Counted from the first letter of the stretch, positions 16,644-25,183 are shown. The stretch: 59,421 nt of DNA from Nitrospirota bacterium (GCA_016212105.1 JACRHJ010000040.1:1-59421), one strand, 5' to 3'. Made by a program: numbers and translations. Notes: generated by a model not told the origin, from the letters alone.

Positions 16644-18068
16644 TCAGCAGCTTTTAATGCTCTCACGCCGCTTGGCGATAAAGCCGTAGAACTCCCTCGC
16701 CTCCCGGTATATCCGCCGCATCTCGTCCATGTCCGAAAACGCCTTCCGTAGCACCTTGAAGACGTACTTGGGACGGTAGTAGAACTTCTTGTAGAACCGC
16801 TCGACCGCCATGAATATCTCGGCGCTCGAAACCTCCGGGTAGCTTATCACGCAGCTCTGGTAGCCGGTCTCGGACACCATGCTGGCGGGGTTGACGTACC
16901 CCTTCTCCACGCAGAGGTCGTAGAACTTCGTGCCGGGGTATGGCGACGCGAGCGAGACCTGTATCGTCTCCGGGTCCAGTTCGCATGCGAAGCGTATCGA
17001 CTTCTCGATGGTCTGCCTCGTCTCGCCGGGCAGCCCGAGGACGAACGCCCCGTGCACGGTGATGCCAAGCTCCTTGCAGTTCTTCGTGAACGTGCGCGCC
17101 TGCTCTATCGTCGTACCCTTACGGACGTTGTTCAGGATGGTCTGGTCGCCGGTCTCGTACCCGACCATGATGACACGCATCCCGGCCTCGCGCATCGCCT
17201 TCAGCGTCTCGTACTTCGCAGTGACCTTCGCGTTGCAGCCCCAGCTTATGCCGAGCGGCTTTATAAGGCCGCTTATCTCTATCGCCCTTTCCTGGTCCTC
17301 GACGAAGTTGTCGTCGTCGAAGAATATCTCTTTCACTTCCGGGAACTGTTCGCGTATATACTCCACCTCGGCCAGTACCGACTGCGGGCTCCTCGTCCTG
17401 TAGCTGTTCCCGGAGTACGTCTGCGGCCAGAGGCAGTAAATGCACTTGCTGGAGCAGCCGCGGCCGGTGTATATCGACATGTACGGGTACTGGAGCCAGG
17501 GGATCTCGTAATCCTTGTAATCGAGGTCGCGCCTGTACACCTCAGCCGCGAACGGCAGGACGTCCAGGTCGTGCAGAGGCGGCCTGTCCGGGTTGTGTAC
17601 GACCTCGCCGCCATCCCTGTAGCTTATGCCCGCGACACCGGCCAGCGGCTCGCCTTTTGCGATTTCCACCAACGGGTAGTCTAACTCGCCGCGCACGACA
17701 AAGTCCACCGCCGGGCAGAACTCGAGCGACTCATCCGGCAGGACGCTCACGTGCGGGCCGACCATGCATGTGAGGATGCCCGGCTTCGCGGCCTTTATCC
17801 GCGCGGCAATGGCGTCGTCGTTCTTGAGGGACGGCGTGCTGGTGTACAGCACGACCAGGTCGTAACCCGTGGCGATATGCACCGTGCCCTCGACGTCTAT
17901 GCCGGAGGCCGGCGAGTCGAGGACGCGCGAGTCCGGCAGCATGCCGGCCGGGTACGCAAGCCACGTCGGGTACCAGAACGAGCGAACCTCGCGCGTCGCC
18001 TGATACCGGGAGCCCGCACCTCCGTCGAAGTCGTCGAACGACGGGGGGTTTAAGAACAACACCTTCAT
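16644..18068 (-). CDS. hpnJ: Hopanoid biosynthesis radical SAM protein HpnJ
   Basis: A 474-residue B12-binding radical SAM protein. The N-terminal FLNPPSFDDFDGGAGSRYQA and the region with MVGPHVSVLPDES form the cobalamin-type domain; CSSKCIYC (C205, C209, C212) binds the [4Fe-4S] cluster. HpnJ is needed to make the cyclitol ether head of composite hopanoids in its known hosts. The C terminus KRRESIKSC is intact. Linked to hpnI; hpnK and squalene-hopene cyclase are not in the window. Confidence 0.88.
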   Translation of the reverse strand: MKVLFLNPPSFDDFDGGAGSRYQATREVRSFWYPTWLAYPAGMLPDSRVLDSPASGIDVEGTVHIATGYDLVVLYTSTPSLKNDDAIAARIKAAKPGILTCMVGPHVSVLPDESLEFCPAVDFVVRGELDYPLVEIAKGEPLAGVAGISYRDGGEVVHNPDRPPLHDLDVLPFAAEVYRRDLDYKDYEIPWLQYPYMSIYTGRGCSSKCIYCLWPQTYSGNSYRTRSPQSVLAEVEYIREQFPEVKEIFFDDDNFVEDQERAIEISGLIKPLGISWGCNAKVTAKYETLKAMREAGMRVIMVGYETGDQTILNNVRKGTTIEQARTFTKNCKELGITVHGAFVLGLPGETRQTIEKSIRFACELDPETIQVSLASPYPGTKFYDLCVEKGYVNPASMVSETGYQSCVISYPEVSSAEIFMAVERFYKKFYYRPKYVFKVLRKAFSDMDEMRRIYREAREFYGFIAKRRESIKSC

Positions 18069-18249
18069 TATAATATGCCCTCTACCGTTTGTAGGGCCGA
18101 CCGTCGTGTCGGCCCTGCTCTTGCTGTTATGTAGCTGCCCGATTCATCGGGCGTTTTAAATTCGCCCCATAAATGGGGCAGCTACAACTTCCTGGCCCCC
18201 GTGTCAAGCACGGGGCGACAAATCGATGTTACATGCCGGCTTTCTTTTG
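18069..18249. repeat. Intergenic repeats between hpnJ and ispH
   Basis: It has GTAGGGCCGACCGTCGTGTCGGCCC (about 18091-18115), GTAGCTGCCCGATTCATCGGGCG with a partner CGCCCCATAAATGGGGCAGCTAC (18131-18185) and a CTTCCTGGCCCCCGTGTCAAGCACGGGGCGAC element (18187-18219). No gene. Confidence 0.65.
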
Positions 18250-18279
18250 GTACTTTTCTTTCACCTGAAAGAAAAGTAC
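18250..18279. terminator. Perfect 14-bp inverted repeat just after ispH
   Basis: GTACTTTTCTTTCA and TGAAAGAAAAGTAC pair perfectly around a CC loop, ending one base from the ispH stop codon. It could end the ispH transcript (minus strand) or protect its 3' end. There is no clean T run, so a factor-independent terminator is uncertain; it may instead be a repeat. Confidence 0.45.
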
Positions 18280-18280
18280 G

Positions 18281-19141
18281 TCATGCTTTGGCTTTTAGCT
18301 CCTCGCCTATCTTCTTAATCTTGTCGATGACGCCCTGTATCAGGACGTCCGGGGTCGAGGCCCCGGCGGTGACGCCGACCGTCTTCACGCCTTCAAACCA
18401 CGCGGGCTCGAGTTCGAAGGCGTTGTCTACGAGGTACGCCCTGGGCGCGACAGAGGACGCGACCTCCTGCAGCCTCTTGGAGTTCGCGCTGTTCCTGGAG
18501 CCGACGGTTATCATGATGTCCACCTGACCGCCAAGCTCCATCGCGGAGGACTGACGCTTCTCGGTCGCGTCGCATATGGTGTTGTAGACCTCGAGCTGCG
18601 GGTAGCGGCCCTTGACCTTCTCCACCACCTCCTCGAAGAATTTTATGTTCTGCGTCGTCTGGGATACCAGCGCAACTGGCCCGGAAATCTCCGGCAGGCC
18701 GGCAACCTCGTCCTCGTACCGGAACACTATGGTGCTCTCCGGCGCGACGCCCTTCAAGCCCTTGACCTCCGCGTGGTCCTTGTCGCCGAGGAGCAGTATC
18801 GTGTAACCCTTGCCCGCGAGCTTCTTTACGATGCGGTCAATCTTCGATACGAGCGGGCATGTCGTATCCACGACCCGGAGGCCCTTGCCCTTGGCCTTGT
18901 CTATGACGTCCGGCGATACGCCGTGCGCGCTGATGATGAGCGTGCCGCCTTCAACCTCGTCCACGCAGTCCACCGACCAGACGCCCTTCTCCTGAAGCTC
19001 GCGGACGACCGACTTGTTGTGCACTATCTCGTGCAGGACGAAGACCGAGCTTTCGGCCTCGGCCGCGGTCTTGTGCGCGAGGTCTATGGCCCTCTGGACC
19101 CCCATGCAAAAGCCCGCGTATTCGGCAAGGTATACTTTCAT
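18281..19141 (-). CDS. ispH: 4-hydroxy-3-methylbut-2-enyl diphosphate reductase
   Basis: A 286-residue iron-sulfur enzyme for the last step of the MEP isoprenoid pathway, making IPP and DMAPP from HMBPP. The three cluster cysteines are in AGFCMGV (C12), DTTCPLV and NTICDAT; HEIVHNK and SAHGV hold substrate-binding histidines, and SRNSANSKRL the serine/asparagine substrate-binding loop. The product feeds hopanoid synthesis, fitting the hpnI/hpnJ context. The start ATG at 19141 follows a CGAACACG repeat with only a weak ribosome site. Confidence 0.96.
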   Translation of the reverse strand: MKVYLAEYAGFCMGVQRAIDLAHKTAAEAESSVFVLHEIVHNKSVVRELQEKGVWSVDCVDEVEGGTLIISAHGVSPDVIDKAKGKGLRVVDTTCPLVSKIDRIVKKLAGKGYTILLLGDKDHAEVKGLKGVAPESTIVFRYEDEVAGLPEISGPVALVSQTTQNIKFFEEVVEKVKGRYPQLEVYNTICDATEKRQSSAMELGGQVDIMITVGSRNSANSKRLQEVASSVAPRAYLVDNAFELEPAWFEGVKTVGVTAGASTPDVLIQGVIDKIKKIGEELKAKA

Positions 19142-19273
19142 GATAAGACCCGTGTTCGTGTTTCGTGTTCGTAAGTATCAAAACATCGGGCGCGGTTATT
19201 GCGCCCGTACCGATTTGTTGGGGCCGACCAAAGCCTGTCCTGAGCGTAGTCGAAAGATGCCAGCCCTGCCTTA
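19142..19273. repeat. Repeats upstream of ispH
   Basis: It has a short copy (19147-19173) of the CGTGTTCGTGTTTCG element seen at 3181, a GGGCGCGGTTATTGCGCCC palindrome (19189-19206) and a GCCTGTCCTGAGCGTAGTCGAA element (19228-19252). No gene. Confidence 0.55.
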
Positions 19274-19548
19274 ATTAATTTTATAACCGGGGAAGGGTGT
19301 AAACCAAGGTGCGGAACAAGACTACAATAGAGGTTTATTATACAATTATTCTCCGTAAAAACTCCTATTGAACTTCCAGTGACCCTTATATTCTTTTGCC
19401 CCTGCTCATATCCCAAATCCCAGCCAGGGCCGCCACCCTTGTCATTCGATACTGCTTGTTCTCTGATTTCTGTTATTATATCGATAATTAGCTCATCCTT
19501 TGGGTTGCGCTGATTTAACAGGTTCTTTATGATTGTCTATAAAATCAA
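19274..19548 (-). pseudogene. AT-rich gene remnant, unknown protein
   Basis: The minus strand is open from a TAG near 19528 and encodes about 85 protein-like residues without an ATG, GTG or TTG at the front (IIKNLLNQRNPKDELIIDII, then REQAVSNDKGGGPGWDLGYE, GVFTENNCIINLYCSLVPHL). The frame then runs on into intergenic repeat sequence, so neither end looks native. Base composition is much more AT-rich than every neighbouring gene. I read it as the remains of a transferred gene; the family is not recognised. Confidence 0.4.
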
Positions 19549-19554
19549 GAACGG

Positions 19555-19860
19555 CTACCCCCTCAGCCCCTTCACATACTTCTCCGCGCACTCCCCGGAA
19601 CAGAAATGCATTGTCCGACCGCCGACCTCGCGCGTGACGGCGCGGGAGAGCGGGACGTAGACCTTGCACTCCGGGTCCTGCACCATCTCGTCGGCCTGGG
19701 GCCGCGCCTGACGCGCCTGCTGTCCGGCGCCAGCGCCGCGCGCACCCCCGCCATGGCCGCCACCGGGCTGGTTGCCCGGCGGCGACAGCATGTACGCAAG
19801 CAGCCTCTTCAGGAATATGTAGAACGAGACCGCGAGTATTATGTATAGAAGAGCCCTTAT
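19555..19860 (-). CDS. Membrane-anchored TRASH-like metal-binding protein with ATA start
   Basis: A 101-residue protein: one N-terminal helix (ALLYIILAVSFYIFLKRLLA), a glycine/alanine linker and a C-terminal cysteine module with DPECKVYVPLSRA and FCSGECAEKY, like the PP0621/TRASH-type proteins. The only ATG in frame (19791) is after the helix, which would remove the anchor. No ATG, GTG or TTG exists upstream before the TGA in this frame, so I place the start at ATA (19860), where the ATAA string overlaps the stop of the TPR lipoprotein gene. It may bind metal at the membrane. Confidence 0.65.
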   Translation of the reverse strand: MRALLYIILAVSFYIFLKRLLAYMLSPPGNQPGGGHGGGARGAGAGQQARQARPQADEMVQDPECKVYVPLSRAVTREVGGRTMHFCSGECAEKYVKGLRG

Positions 19861-20456
19861 TTCGGTGCCCCCTTCATCGCGTCACGGTACTTCTGGACCT
19901 CGGCCTTCAGCGCGAGGTCGTTGCCCGCCTCGGGTATCGCCTTTATGAGGTCTTCGTACGCCTCGACCGCGCCCTTGTAGTCCTGCTTTGCGTCGGCCAG
20001 CGTGACGATGAGGTTCGTCCTCGCCTGCGGGTGCTTCGGGTCTATGCTTATCGCCTTCCTGTACTCCGCGATGGCCTCGTCTCCGCGCCCCATGAAGTGC
20101 ATCAGGTTTGCCATGTCCACGCGGACGTTCACGTCGTTCGGGTTGATGACGAGCGCCTGGTTGTAGTAGCCCACGGCCTTGCTCCATTTGGGGACCGGCT
20201 GGGCCATCTCTCCCTTTGACTCTATCTCGGACTGGCCCCAGTCATAGTACGTGTTGCCGAGCTGGACGAGGGTGCCTACGTTGTTCGGGTCTTCCCTGAG
20301 CGCGGCTTCGAGCACCTCGGCCTTCTGTCCGTAGTTCTGTATATCGCCGCCCGCGGGGGCAGACGTCTCCTGCTTCTTGTCGCCGCATGCGGTGATGGTG
20401 AACACAAGCGCAATCAGGGAGACGAGCGCGGTCAGGCCTCTTGTCTGTCTGGTCAT
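19857..20456 (-). CDS. TPR-repeat lipoprotein
   Basis: A 199-residue lipoprotein. The signal peptide ends in a lipobox FTITAC with the modified cysteine at residue 24. TPR units follow, for example GTLVQLGNTYYDWGQ, AVGYYNQALVINPNDVNVRV and AIAEYRKAISIDPKHPQART. It probably scaffolds an envelope complex. Its ATG overlaps the larE stop as ATGA, and its TAA overlaps the start of the TRASH-like gene. Confidence 0.8.
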   Translation of the reverse strand: MTRQTRGLTALVSLIALVFTITACGDKKQETSAPAGGDIQNYGQKAEVLEAALREDPNNVGTLVQLGNTYYDWGQSEIESKGEMAQPVPKWSKAVGYYNQALVINPNDVNVRVDMANLMHFMGRGDEAIAEYRKAISIDPKHPQARTNLIVTLADAKQDYKGAVEAYEDLIKAIPEAGNDLALKAEVQKYRDAMKGAPK

Positions 20457-21277
20457 TTTTCCTCCAGGGTTCTGTTGCCGGTTGTTATCGCGGCGTCCAT
20501 GCTGCCGCTTCGGTAGCCCTCCATGTCGAGGGTGACGTAATTATAGCCCAAGCCCGTGAGCTTCGCCACTACTTTTTTCCGCATGCGCGGCGCGGCGAGC
20601 CTGGGGACTTCTCCCGCCTCGACCTCGATACGCGCAGAACCGGAATAGTCGCGGACGCGCACCACCCTGAAGCCTTGCGAGCGTATGAACGACTCTGCCG
20701 CGCGCACCCTTTCGAGCGCGTCGACCGTGAGCCTCGTCCCGTAGGGGAACCGCGTCGCGGAGCACGGCGCGGACGGCCTGTCCCAGTTCGGGAGGCCGAG
20801 CTTCTTCGCCGCAATACGTATGTCCGCCTTCGTGAAGCCCAGCGCCGCGAGCGGGCTTATGACGCCCGCCTCCTTCAGCGCCCTGAGCCCCGGCCTGTAG
20901 GCAGTAGTGTCCTCGGCGTTGGTACCGTCGAGCACCGTGCCGATTCCCTCGGCGAGGGCGGCTTCGCGTATGGAGGCGAAGACGCGGCCCTTGCAGTGGT
21001 AGCACCGCTCCGGCGGGTTGTCCGCGACCTTGTCGTCGCCGAGTATCGAGACGGTAATGGTCGTATGGCGTATGCCGATTGCGCGTGCAAGTCCCGCCGC
21101 GTCCGCCGCCTCTTCTTCCGGGCACAGCTCGGACACGACCGTCACCGCGAGCGCCTTGTCTCCCAGCGCGTCGAACGCGGCCTTCGCCACGAGGCCGGAG
21201 TCCACGCCGCCGGAGAACGCGACGGCGGACGGCCCGAGACCCCTGATATACTCGACCAATCCCCGGTACTTCTCCAC
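20453..21277 (-). CDS. larE: ATP-dependent sacrificial sulfur transferase LarE
   Basis: A 274-residue PP-loop ATPase. LarE adenylates and sulfurates the pyridinium precursor of the nickel-pincer cofactor (NPN). SGGVDS is at residues 22-27; CYHCKGRVFASI and the PCSATRFPYGT cysteine form the three-cysteine set of the iron-sulfur type of LarE, in contrast to single-cysteine LarE. The GTG at 21277 after GAAGGGGCGGAC was preferred to the ATG-less upstream extension. LarB, LarC and LarA are not in the window. Confidence 0.9.
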   Translation of the reverse strand: MEKYRGLVEYIRGLGPSAVAFSGGVDSGLVAKAAFDALGDKALAVTVVSELCPEEEAADAAGLARAIGIRHTTITVSILGDDKVADNPPERCYHCKGRVFASIREAALAEGIGTVLDGTNAEDTTAYRPGLRALKEAGVISPLAALGFTKADIRIAAKKLGLPNWDRPSAPCSATRFPYGTRLTVDALERVRAAESFIRSQGFRVVRVRDYSGSARIEVEAGEVPRLAAPRMRKKVVAKLTGLGYNYVTLDMEGYRSGSMDAAITTGNRTLEEK

Positions 21278-21382
21278 GTCCGCCCCTTCATAAACACAAG
21301 ACAAATAAAGGGCAAACACCTTTGCCCATATCCGGATTCTAACATGCGGGAATATGGCGTGTCAATCTCCTGCAAATTATTC

Positions 21383-21410
21383 TTGACAATCTTCACCCGC
21401 GCGTGATAAA
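21383..21410 (+). promoter_or_regulatory. Probable promoter of rpsU
   Basis: TTGACA at 21383-21388 is followed after 16 bases by GATAAA (21405-21410), overlapping TGATAAATT. About 80 bases before rpsU. Confidence 0.5.
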
Positions 21411-21488
21411 TTCCATATGTTCTGCGTCTGGAGGTGGCGATTCTTCCAGTCGAAAAGCCAAAAAAGAATCCAGGAAGGGTGATAATAT

Positions 21489-21665
21489 TTGGAAGTTAAA
21501 GTCCACGACGGACAGGTAGAAAAGGCACTCAAGATCCTGAAAAGGCAGATGGCCAAGGAGGGACTCCTCAAGGAGCTGAAGAAGAGGAAGTTCTACGAGA
21601 AGCCGAGCGTCAAGAAGAAGAGGAAGCAGCAGGAAGCCCGCAAGAAGCGCGCCGGCAAGAAGTAG
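21489..21665 (+). CDS. rpsU: Small ribosomal subunit protein bS21
   Basis: A 58-residue, strongly basic protein. The reading VKVHDGQVEKALKILKRQMA, then KKRKFYEKPSVKKKRKQQEA and a lysine/arginine tail is bS21. The start is TTG at 21489, with AGGAAGGGTG upstream. Normal length for the family. A promoter lies upstream and a rho-independent terminator follows within 15 bases, so it is a single-gene unit. Confidence 0.93.
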   Translation: MEVKVHDGQVEKALKILKRQMAKEGLLKELKKRKFYEKPSVKKKRKQQEARKKRAGKK

Positions 21666-21679
21666 CTTCGCCCTTTCAA

Positions 21680-21710
21680 GGCGGCCCCACATGGGGCCGC
21701 CTTTTTGTTT
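21680..21710 (+). terminator. Rho-independent terminator of rpsU
   Basis: GGCGGCCCC and GGGGCCGCC pair around ACAT, followed by TTTTTGTTT. Strong stem, correct position and T tail. Confidence 0.9.
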
Positions 21711-21745
21711 GCTTTGTCCCGCCCCGTCTGGTATATTTATCTCCC

Positions 21746-22777
21746 ATGAGGATGAAATCCGCCATACTGATAAACCCCGGCCTGCTTGAGATAAACTCCA
21801 AGTCGGACATACCGGAGCCCGGACCGGGCGAGGTCGTCGTAAAGGTCAGGGCCGCGCTCACCTGCGGGACCGACCTGAAGGCATACCTGCGCGGCCATCC
21901 CAAGATACCGCTGCCCTCGCCGCTCGGCCACGAGTTCGCGGGCGACATACACTCTCTCGCGGACGACGTGCGGGGTTTCTCCAAGGGCGAGCCGGTCATG
22001 GCCGTACACAGCGCGCCCTGCGGCGAATGCTCCTTCTGCACGCGGGGCCTTGAGAACCTCTGCAAGTCCCTGATGGACGAGAAGGTGCTCGGCGCGTACG
22101 CGCAGTACATAAAGCTGCCCGCCCGCATCGTGAAACAGAACCTGTACAAGAAGCCGGACGTGCTGTCGTACAAGGAGGCGGCCATGCTGGAGCCTCTCGC
22201 CTGCGTCGTCCACGGGCTTAACGTCCTCAAGGACATTTCCTACGAGACCGTACTTATAATAGGCGCGGGCCCGGTAGGCCTGCTGTTCCTTATGCTCCTC
22301 AAGATGCGCGGCAAGCGGGTCATCGTCGCCGGGCGCGGAGAGCTGCGCCTCGCCATGGCCAGGGAGCTTGGCGCGGACGCGGTAATGGACGCGTCGCTCG
22401 ACACGATGGCCTGGTCCACGATGGAGGCGACGGACGGGCTCGGCGTGGACCTCGTCATCGAGGCGACCGGCAAACGCGAGGTATGGGAGGCAACACCCGG
22501 CCTCGTCAGGCCTGGCGGCACGGTGCTCCTGTTCGGCGGCACCGCGCCCGGCGAGTCTGTATGCTTCGACCCCGCGCGCCTGCACTACGACGAGATAAAG
22601 CTCTACGGGGCGTTCCACTTCACCCCCGCCGACGTCCGCGAGGCGTATGTCATCCTGTCCGGCGGGAAGCTGGACGTCAAAAAGCTCATCACCGGCGAGT
22701 ACCCGCTCGACCGTCTCATGGAATCCTTCGACGAGCTTATCGCCGGGCGCGGCATAAAGTTCGCCATTATCCCCTGA
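21746..22777 (+). CDS. Zinc-dependent medium-chain alcohol dehydrogenase (first of a pair)
   Basis: A 343-residue MDR oxidoreductase. The catalytic zinc ligands are in LTCGTDLKAY and GHEFAG; the structural zinc cysteines are CGECSFCTRGLENLC; the nucleotide site is IIGAGPVGLLFL. It resembles sorbitol/threonine dehydrogenases, but the substrate cannot be read. It is followed two bases later by a second MDR gene of the same length, so the two may work in one pathway or in one complex. After the catalytic domain, VVHGLNVL is typical for this group. Confidence 0.85.
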   Translation: MRMKSAILINPGLLEINSKSDIPEPGPGEVVVKVRAALTCGTDLKAYLRGHPKIPLPSPLGHEFAGDIHSLADDVRGFSKGEPVMAVHSAPCGECSFCTRGLENLCKSLMDEKVLGAYAQYIKLPARIVKQNLYKKPDVLSYKEAAMLEPLACVVHGLNVLKDISYETVLIIGAGPVGLLFLMLLKMRGKRVIVAGRGELRLAMARELGADAVMDASLDTMAWSTMEATDGLGVDLVIEATGKREVWEATPGLVRPGGTVLLFGGTAPGESVCFDPARLHYDEIKLYGAFHFTPADVREAYVILSGGKLDVKKLITGEYPLDRLMESFDELIAGRGIKFAIIP

Positions 22778-22779
22778 CC

Positions 22780-23805
22780 ATGAAAGTCGCCGTACTCCAC
22801 AGCTACACCGACATCCGCATCGAGGACTGGCGCATTCCGGAGGTAGAGGCCGGCGAGGCGCTCATCCAGATGAAGGCCTGCGGCATATGCAGCGGCGACG
22901 TCATGCCCTGGTACATAGAGAAGAAGGCGCCTCTTGTGCTCGGCCACGAGCCCGCGGGCAGGATAGTCGCGCTCGGCGAGGGCGCGCCGCCCAGGTTCAA
23001 GGTCGGCGACATGGTCTTCGTCCACCATCACGCGCCGTGCATGAAATGCCGCCACTGCAAGAAGGGCGACCACGTCCTGTGCGAGACATGGAAGCGCTCC
23101 CGCATAATACCCGGCGGGTTGGCCGAGTACGTCAAGATACCGAAAGTCAATCTTGAGCGGGACACGCTGGTGCTTCCCAAGAAGGTGGGCTACCTGGGCG
23201 GCGTGATGGTCGAGCCTCTGGCATGCGTCGTCAAGGGTATAAGGCGCATGACCATAGAGCCGGGCGACCGGGTGCTGGTCATCGGGCTCGGCATCATGGG
23301 GATGCTGTTCGTGGTCCTGGCGAAGCATTACGGCGCGTCAAAGGTAATAGGCGTGGACATGAACCAGTACCGTCTCGCCAAGGCGCTCGACATGGGCGCG
23401 ACCGACGTGGTGGACATCACCGAGGAGAACGCGAAGACGCGGATAGACAAGCTGACCGGCGGCGACGGTGCGGACAAGGTCGTCATCGGCCCGGGGAGCA
23501 TTCCCGCGATGGCGCAGGGGATTGCGTGCGCCGGGCCGGGCTCGACCGTTCTCTTCTTCACGCCGACCCCGCCGGGCGACATCCTAAAGATAGACCAGAA
23601 CAGGCTGTACTTCAACGAGGTTTCTTTAGTGCAGAGCTACTCGTGCGGCCCGGACGACACCCGCGAGGCGTTGAAGCTGCTCGCCTCCGGCGTGATACCC
23701 ATCAGGAAGCTCATCACCCACCAGTTCCCGCTCTCCGAGGCCGCCGAGGCATTCCGGCTGACGTCGAAGGCGGGCGAGTCGTTGAAGGCGGTGGTGGTGT
23801 TTTAG
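22780..23805 (+). CDS. Zinc-dependent medium-chain alcohol dehydrogenase (second of a pair)
   Basis: A 341-residue MDR protein. Catalytic zinc ligands lie in KACGICSGDV and GHEPAG; structural zinc is CMKCRHCKKGDHVLC; the nucleotide fold is VIGLGIMGMLFV with a following acidic residue in GVDMNQYR, which suggests NAD preference. The start ATG at 22780 lies two bases after the first MDR gene. Both genes keep all zinc ligands, so both should be active. Substrate unknown. Confidence 0.85.
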   Translation: MKVAVLHSYTDIRIEDWRIPEVEAGEALIQMKACGICSGDVMPWYIEKKAPLVLGHEPAGRIVALGEGAPPRFKVGDMVFVHHHAPCMKCRHCKKGDHVLCETWKRSRIIPGGLAEYVKIPKVNLERDTLVLPKKVGYLGGVMVEPLACVVKGIRRMTIEPGDRVLVIGLGIMGMLFVVLAKHYGASKVIGVDMNQYRLAKALDMGATDVVDITEENAKTRIDKLTGGDGADKVVIGPGSIPAMAQGIACAGPGSTVLFFTPTPPGDILKIDQNRLYFNEVSLVQSYSCGPDDTREALKLLASGVIPIRKLITHQFPLSEAAEAFRLTSKAGESLKAVVVF

Positions 23806-23823
23806 CATTGACATTACATACAT

Positions 23824-23867
23824 GAACCGAAAGCGCCCCGTCCGGGTCGGAGGGGCGCTTTCGGTTC
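23824..23867. terminator. Bidirectional terminator between the MDR pair and clpX
   Basis: GAACCGAAAGCGCCCC and GGGGCGCTTTCGGTTC form a perfect 16-bp stem with a 12-base loop, in the convergent gap. It can serve both strands. Confidence 0.8.
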
Positions 23868-23926
23868 TATATCCTCACGTGTTATCACCCACGTGTTTTC
23901 CTTCCACGTCCTTCACGCACGGGAGT

Positions 23927-25183
23927 TCACGACGCCTCTTTCTCCTCTTTCTCGTAGAGCATTATCGGCGACTCGCGGTTCGTGATGACCTCCTCGTTGA
24001 TGATGACCTCCTTGACGTTCGACTGCGACGGCACGTCGTACATCAGGTCGAGCATCACGTCCTCGAGGATGGCGCGGAGCCCCCTCGCCCCGGTCTTCCT
24101 CTGGACCGCCTTCTTCGCTATGGCGCGTACCGCGCCCTCCGTAAAGCGGAGCCTCACGCCTTCGAGCGACATCAGCTTCTGGTACTGCTTGATGAGCGAG
24201 TTCTTGGGCTCGGTCAGGATGTTGACCAGGGCGTTCTCGTCCAGCTCCTCGAGGGTCGCTATCACCGGCACGCGGCCTATGAACTCCGGTATCATCCCGA
24301 ACTTGAGCAGGTCCTCCGGCTGCACCTGCACCAGCACGTCGCCCAGGTTCCTGTCCTTCTTGGACTGTACCTTCGCGCCGAAGCCGAGCACCTTCTCGTT
24401 GCCCCTGGACTCGATCATCTTGTCCAGCCCCACGAACGCGCCCCCGCAGATGAACAGGATGTTCGAGGTGTCAACCTGTATGAACTCCTGGTGCGGGTGC
24501 TTCCTGCCGCCCTGCGGCGGCACGGCGGCGACGGTGCCCTCGATAATCTTGAGCAGCGCCTGCTGCACGCCCTCGCCGGAGACGTCGCGCGTGATGGACG
24601 GGTTCTCGGACTTCCTGCTTATCTTGTCTATCTCGTCGATGTAGATTATGCCTCTCTGAGCGCGCTCGGCGTCGTAGTCGGCGGCCTGGAGCAGCTTCAG
24701 GACGATGTTCTCGACGTCCTCGCCGACGTACCCCGCTTCCGTAAGGGTCGTCGCGTCCGCGATGGTGAACGGGACGTCGAGCATCCTCGCTAGCGTCTGG
24801 GCGAGGAGCGTCTTGCCCACGCCGGTCGGGCCGATGAGCAGTATGTTGGACTTCTGCAGCTCGACGTCGTCGAGTTCGGCGACCGGGGCGCTGATACGCT
24901 TGTAATGGTTGTGCACCGCCACGGAGAGTATCTTCTTCGCACGCTCCTGGCCGACGACGTACTCGTCGAGGAAGCGCTTTATCTCGGCCGGCTTCGGCAG
25001 CTTGGGGAGGCCGCTGACCCTCTCCTCGTCCCACTCCTCCGCCACTATGTCGTTGCAAAGCTCGATGCACTCGTCGCATATGAACACAGTCGGGCCTGCG
25101 ATGAGCTTCCTCACCTCGTCCTGGCTCTTCCCGCAGAATGAGCAGTGGTGCACCGCTTTGTCGTTTTCGGTCTTCTTGTCCAT
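23927..25183 (-). CDS. clpX: ATP-dependent Clp protease ATP-binding subunit ClpX
   Basis: A 418-residue AAA+ unfoldase that feeds tagged proteins to ClpP. The N-terminal C4 zinc domain reads [11 protein letters not shown]...CDECIELC; Walker A is GPTGVGKT; Walker B IIYIDEID; the pore loop GYVGEDVE; and the IGF loop for ClpP binding is LGFGAKV. The ATG at 25183 was chosen over the GTG directly before it on Shine-Dalgarno spacing. Last gene of tig-clpP-clpX. Confidence 0.98.
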   Translation of the reverse strand: MDKKTENDKAVHHCSFCGKSQDEVRKLIAGPTVFICDECIELCNDIVAEEWDEERVSGLPKLPKPAEIKRFLDEYVVGQERAKKILSVAVHNHYKRISAPVAELDDVELQKSNILLIGPTGVGKTLLAQTLARMLDVPFTIADATTLTEAGYVGEDVENIVLKLLQAADYDAERAQRGIIYIDEIDKISRKSENPSITRDVSGEGVQQALLKIIEGTVAAVPPQGGRKHPHQEFIQVDTSNILFICGGAFVGLDKMIESRGNEKVLGFGAKVQSKKDRNLGDVLVQVQPEDLLKFGMIPEFIGRVPVIATLEELDENALVNILTEPKNSLIKQYQKLMSLEGVRLRFTEGAVRAIAKKAVQRKTGARGLRAILEDVMLDLMYDVPSQSNVKEVIINEEVITNRESPIMLYEKEEKEAS

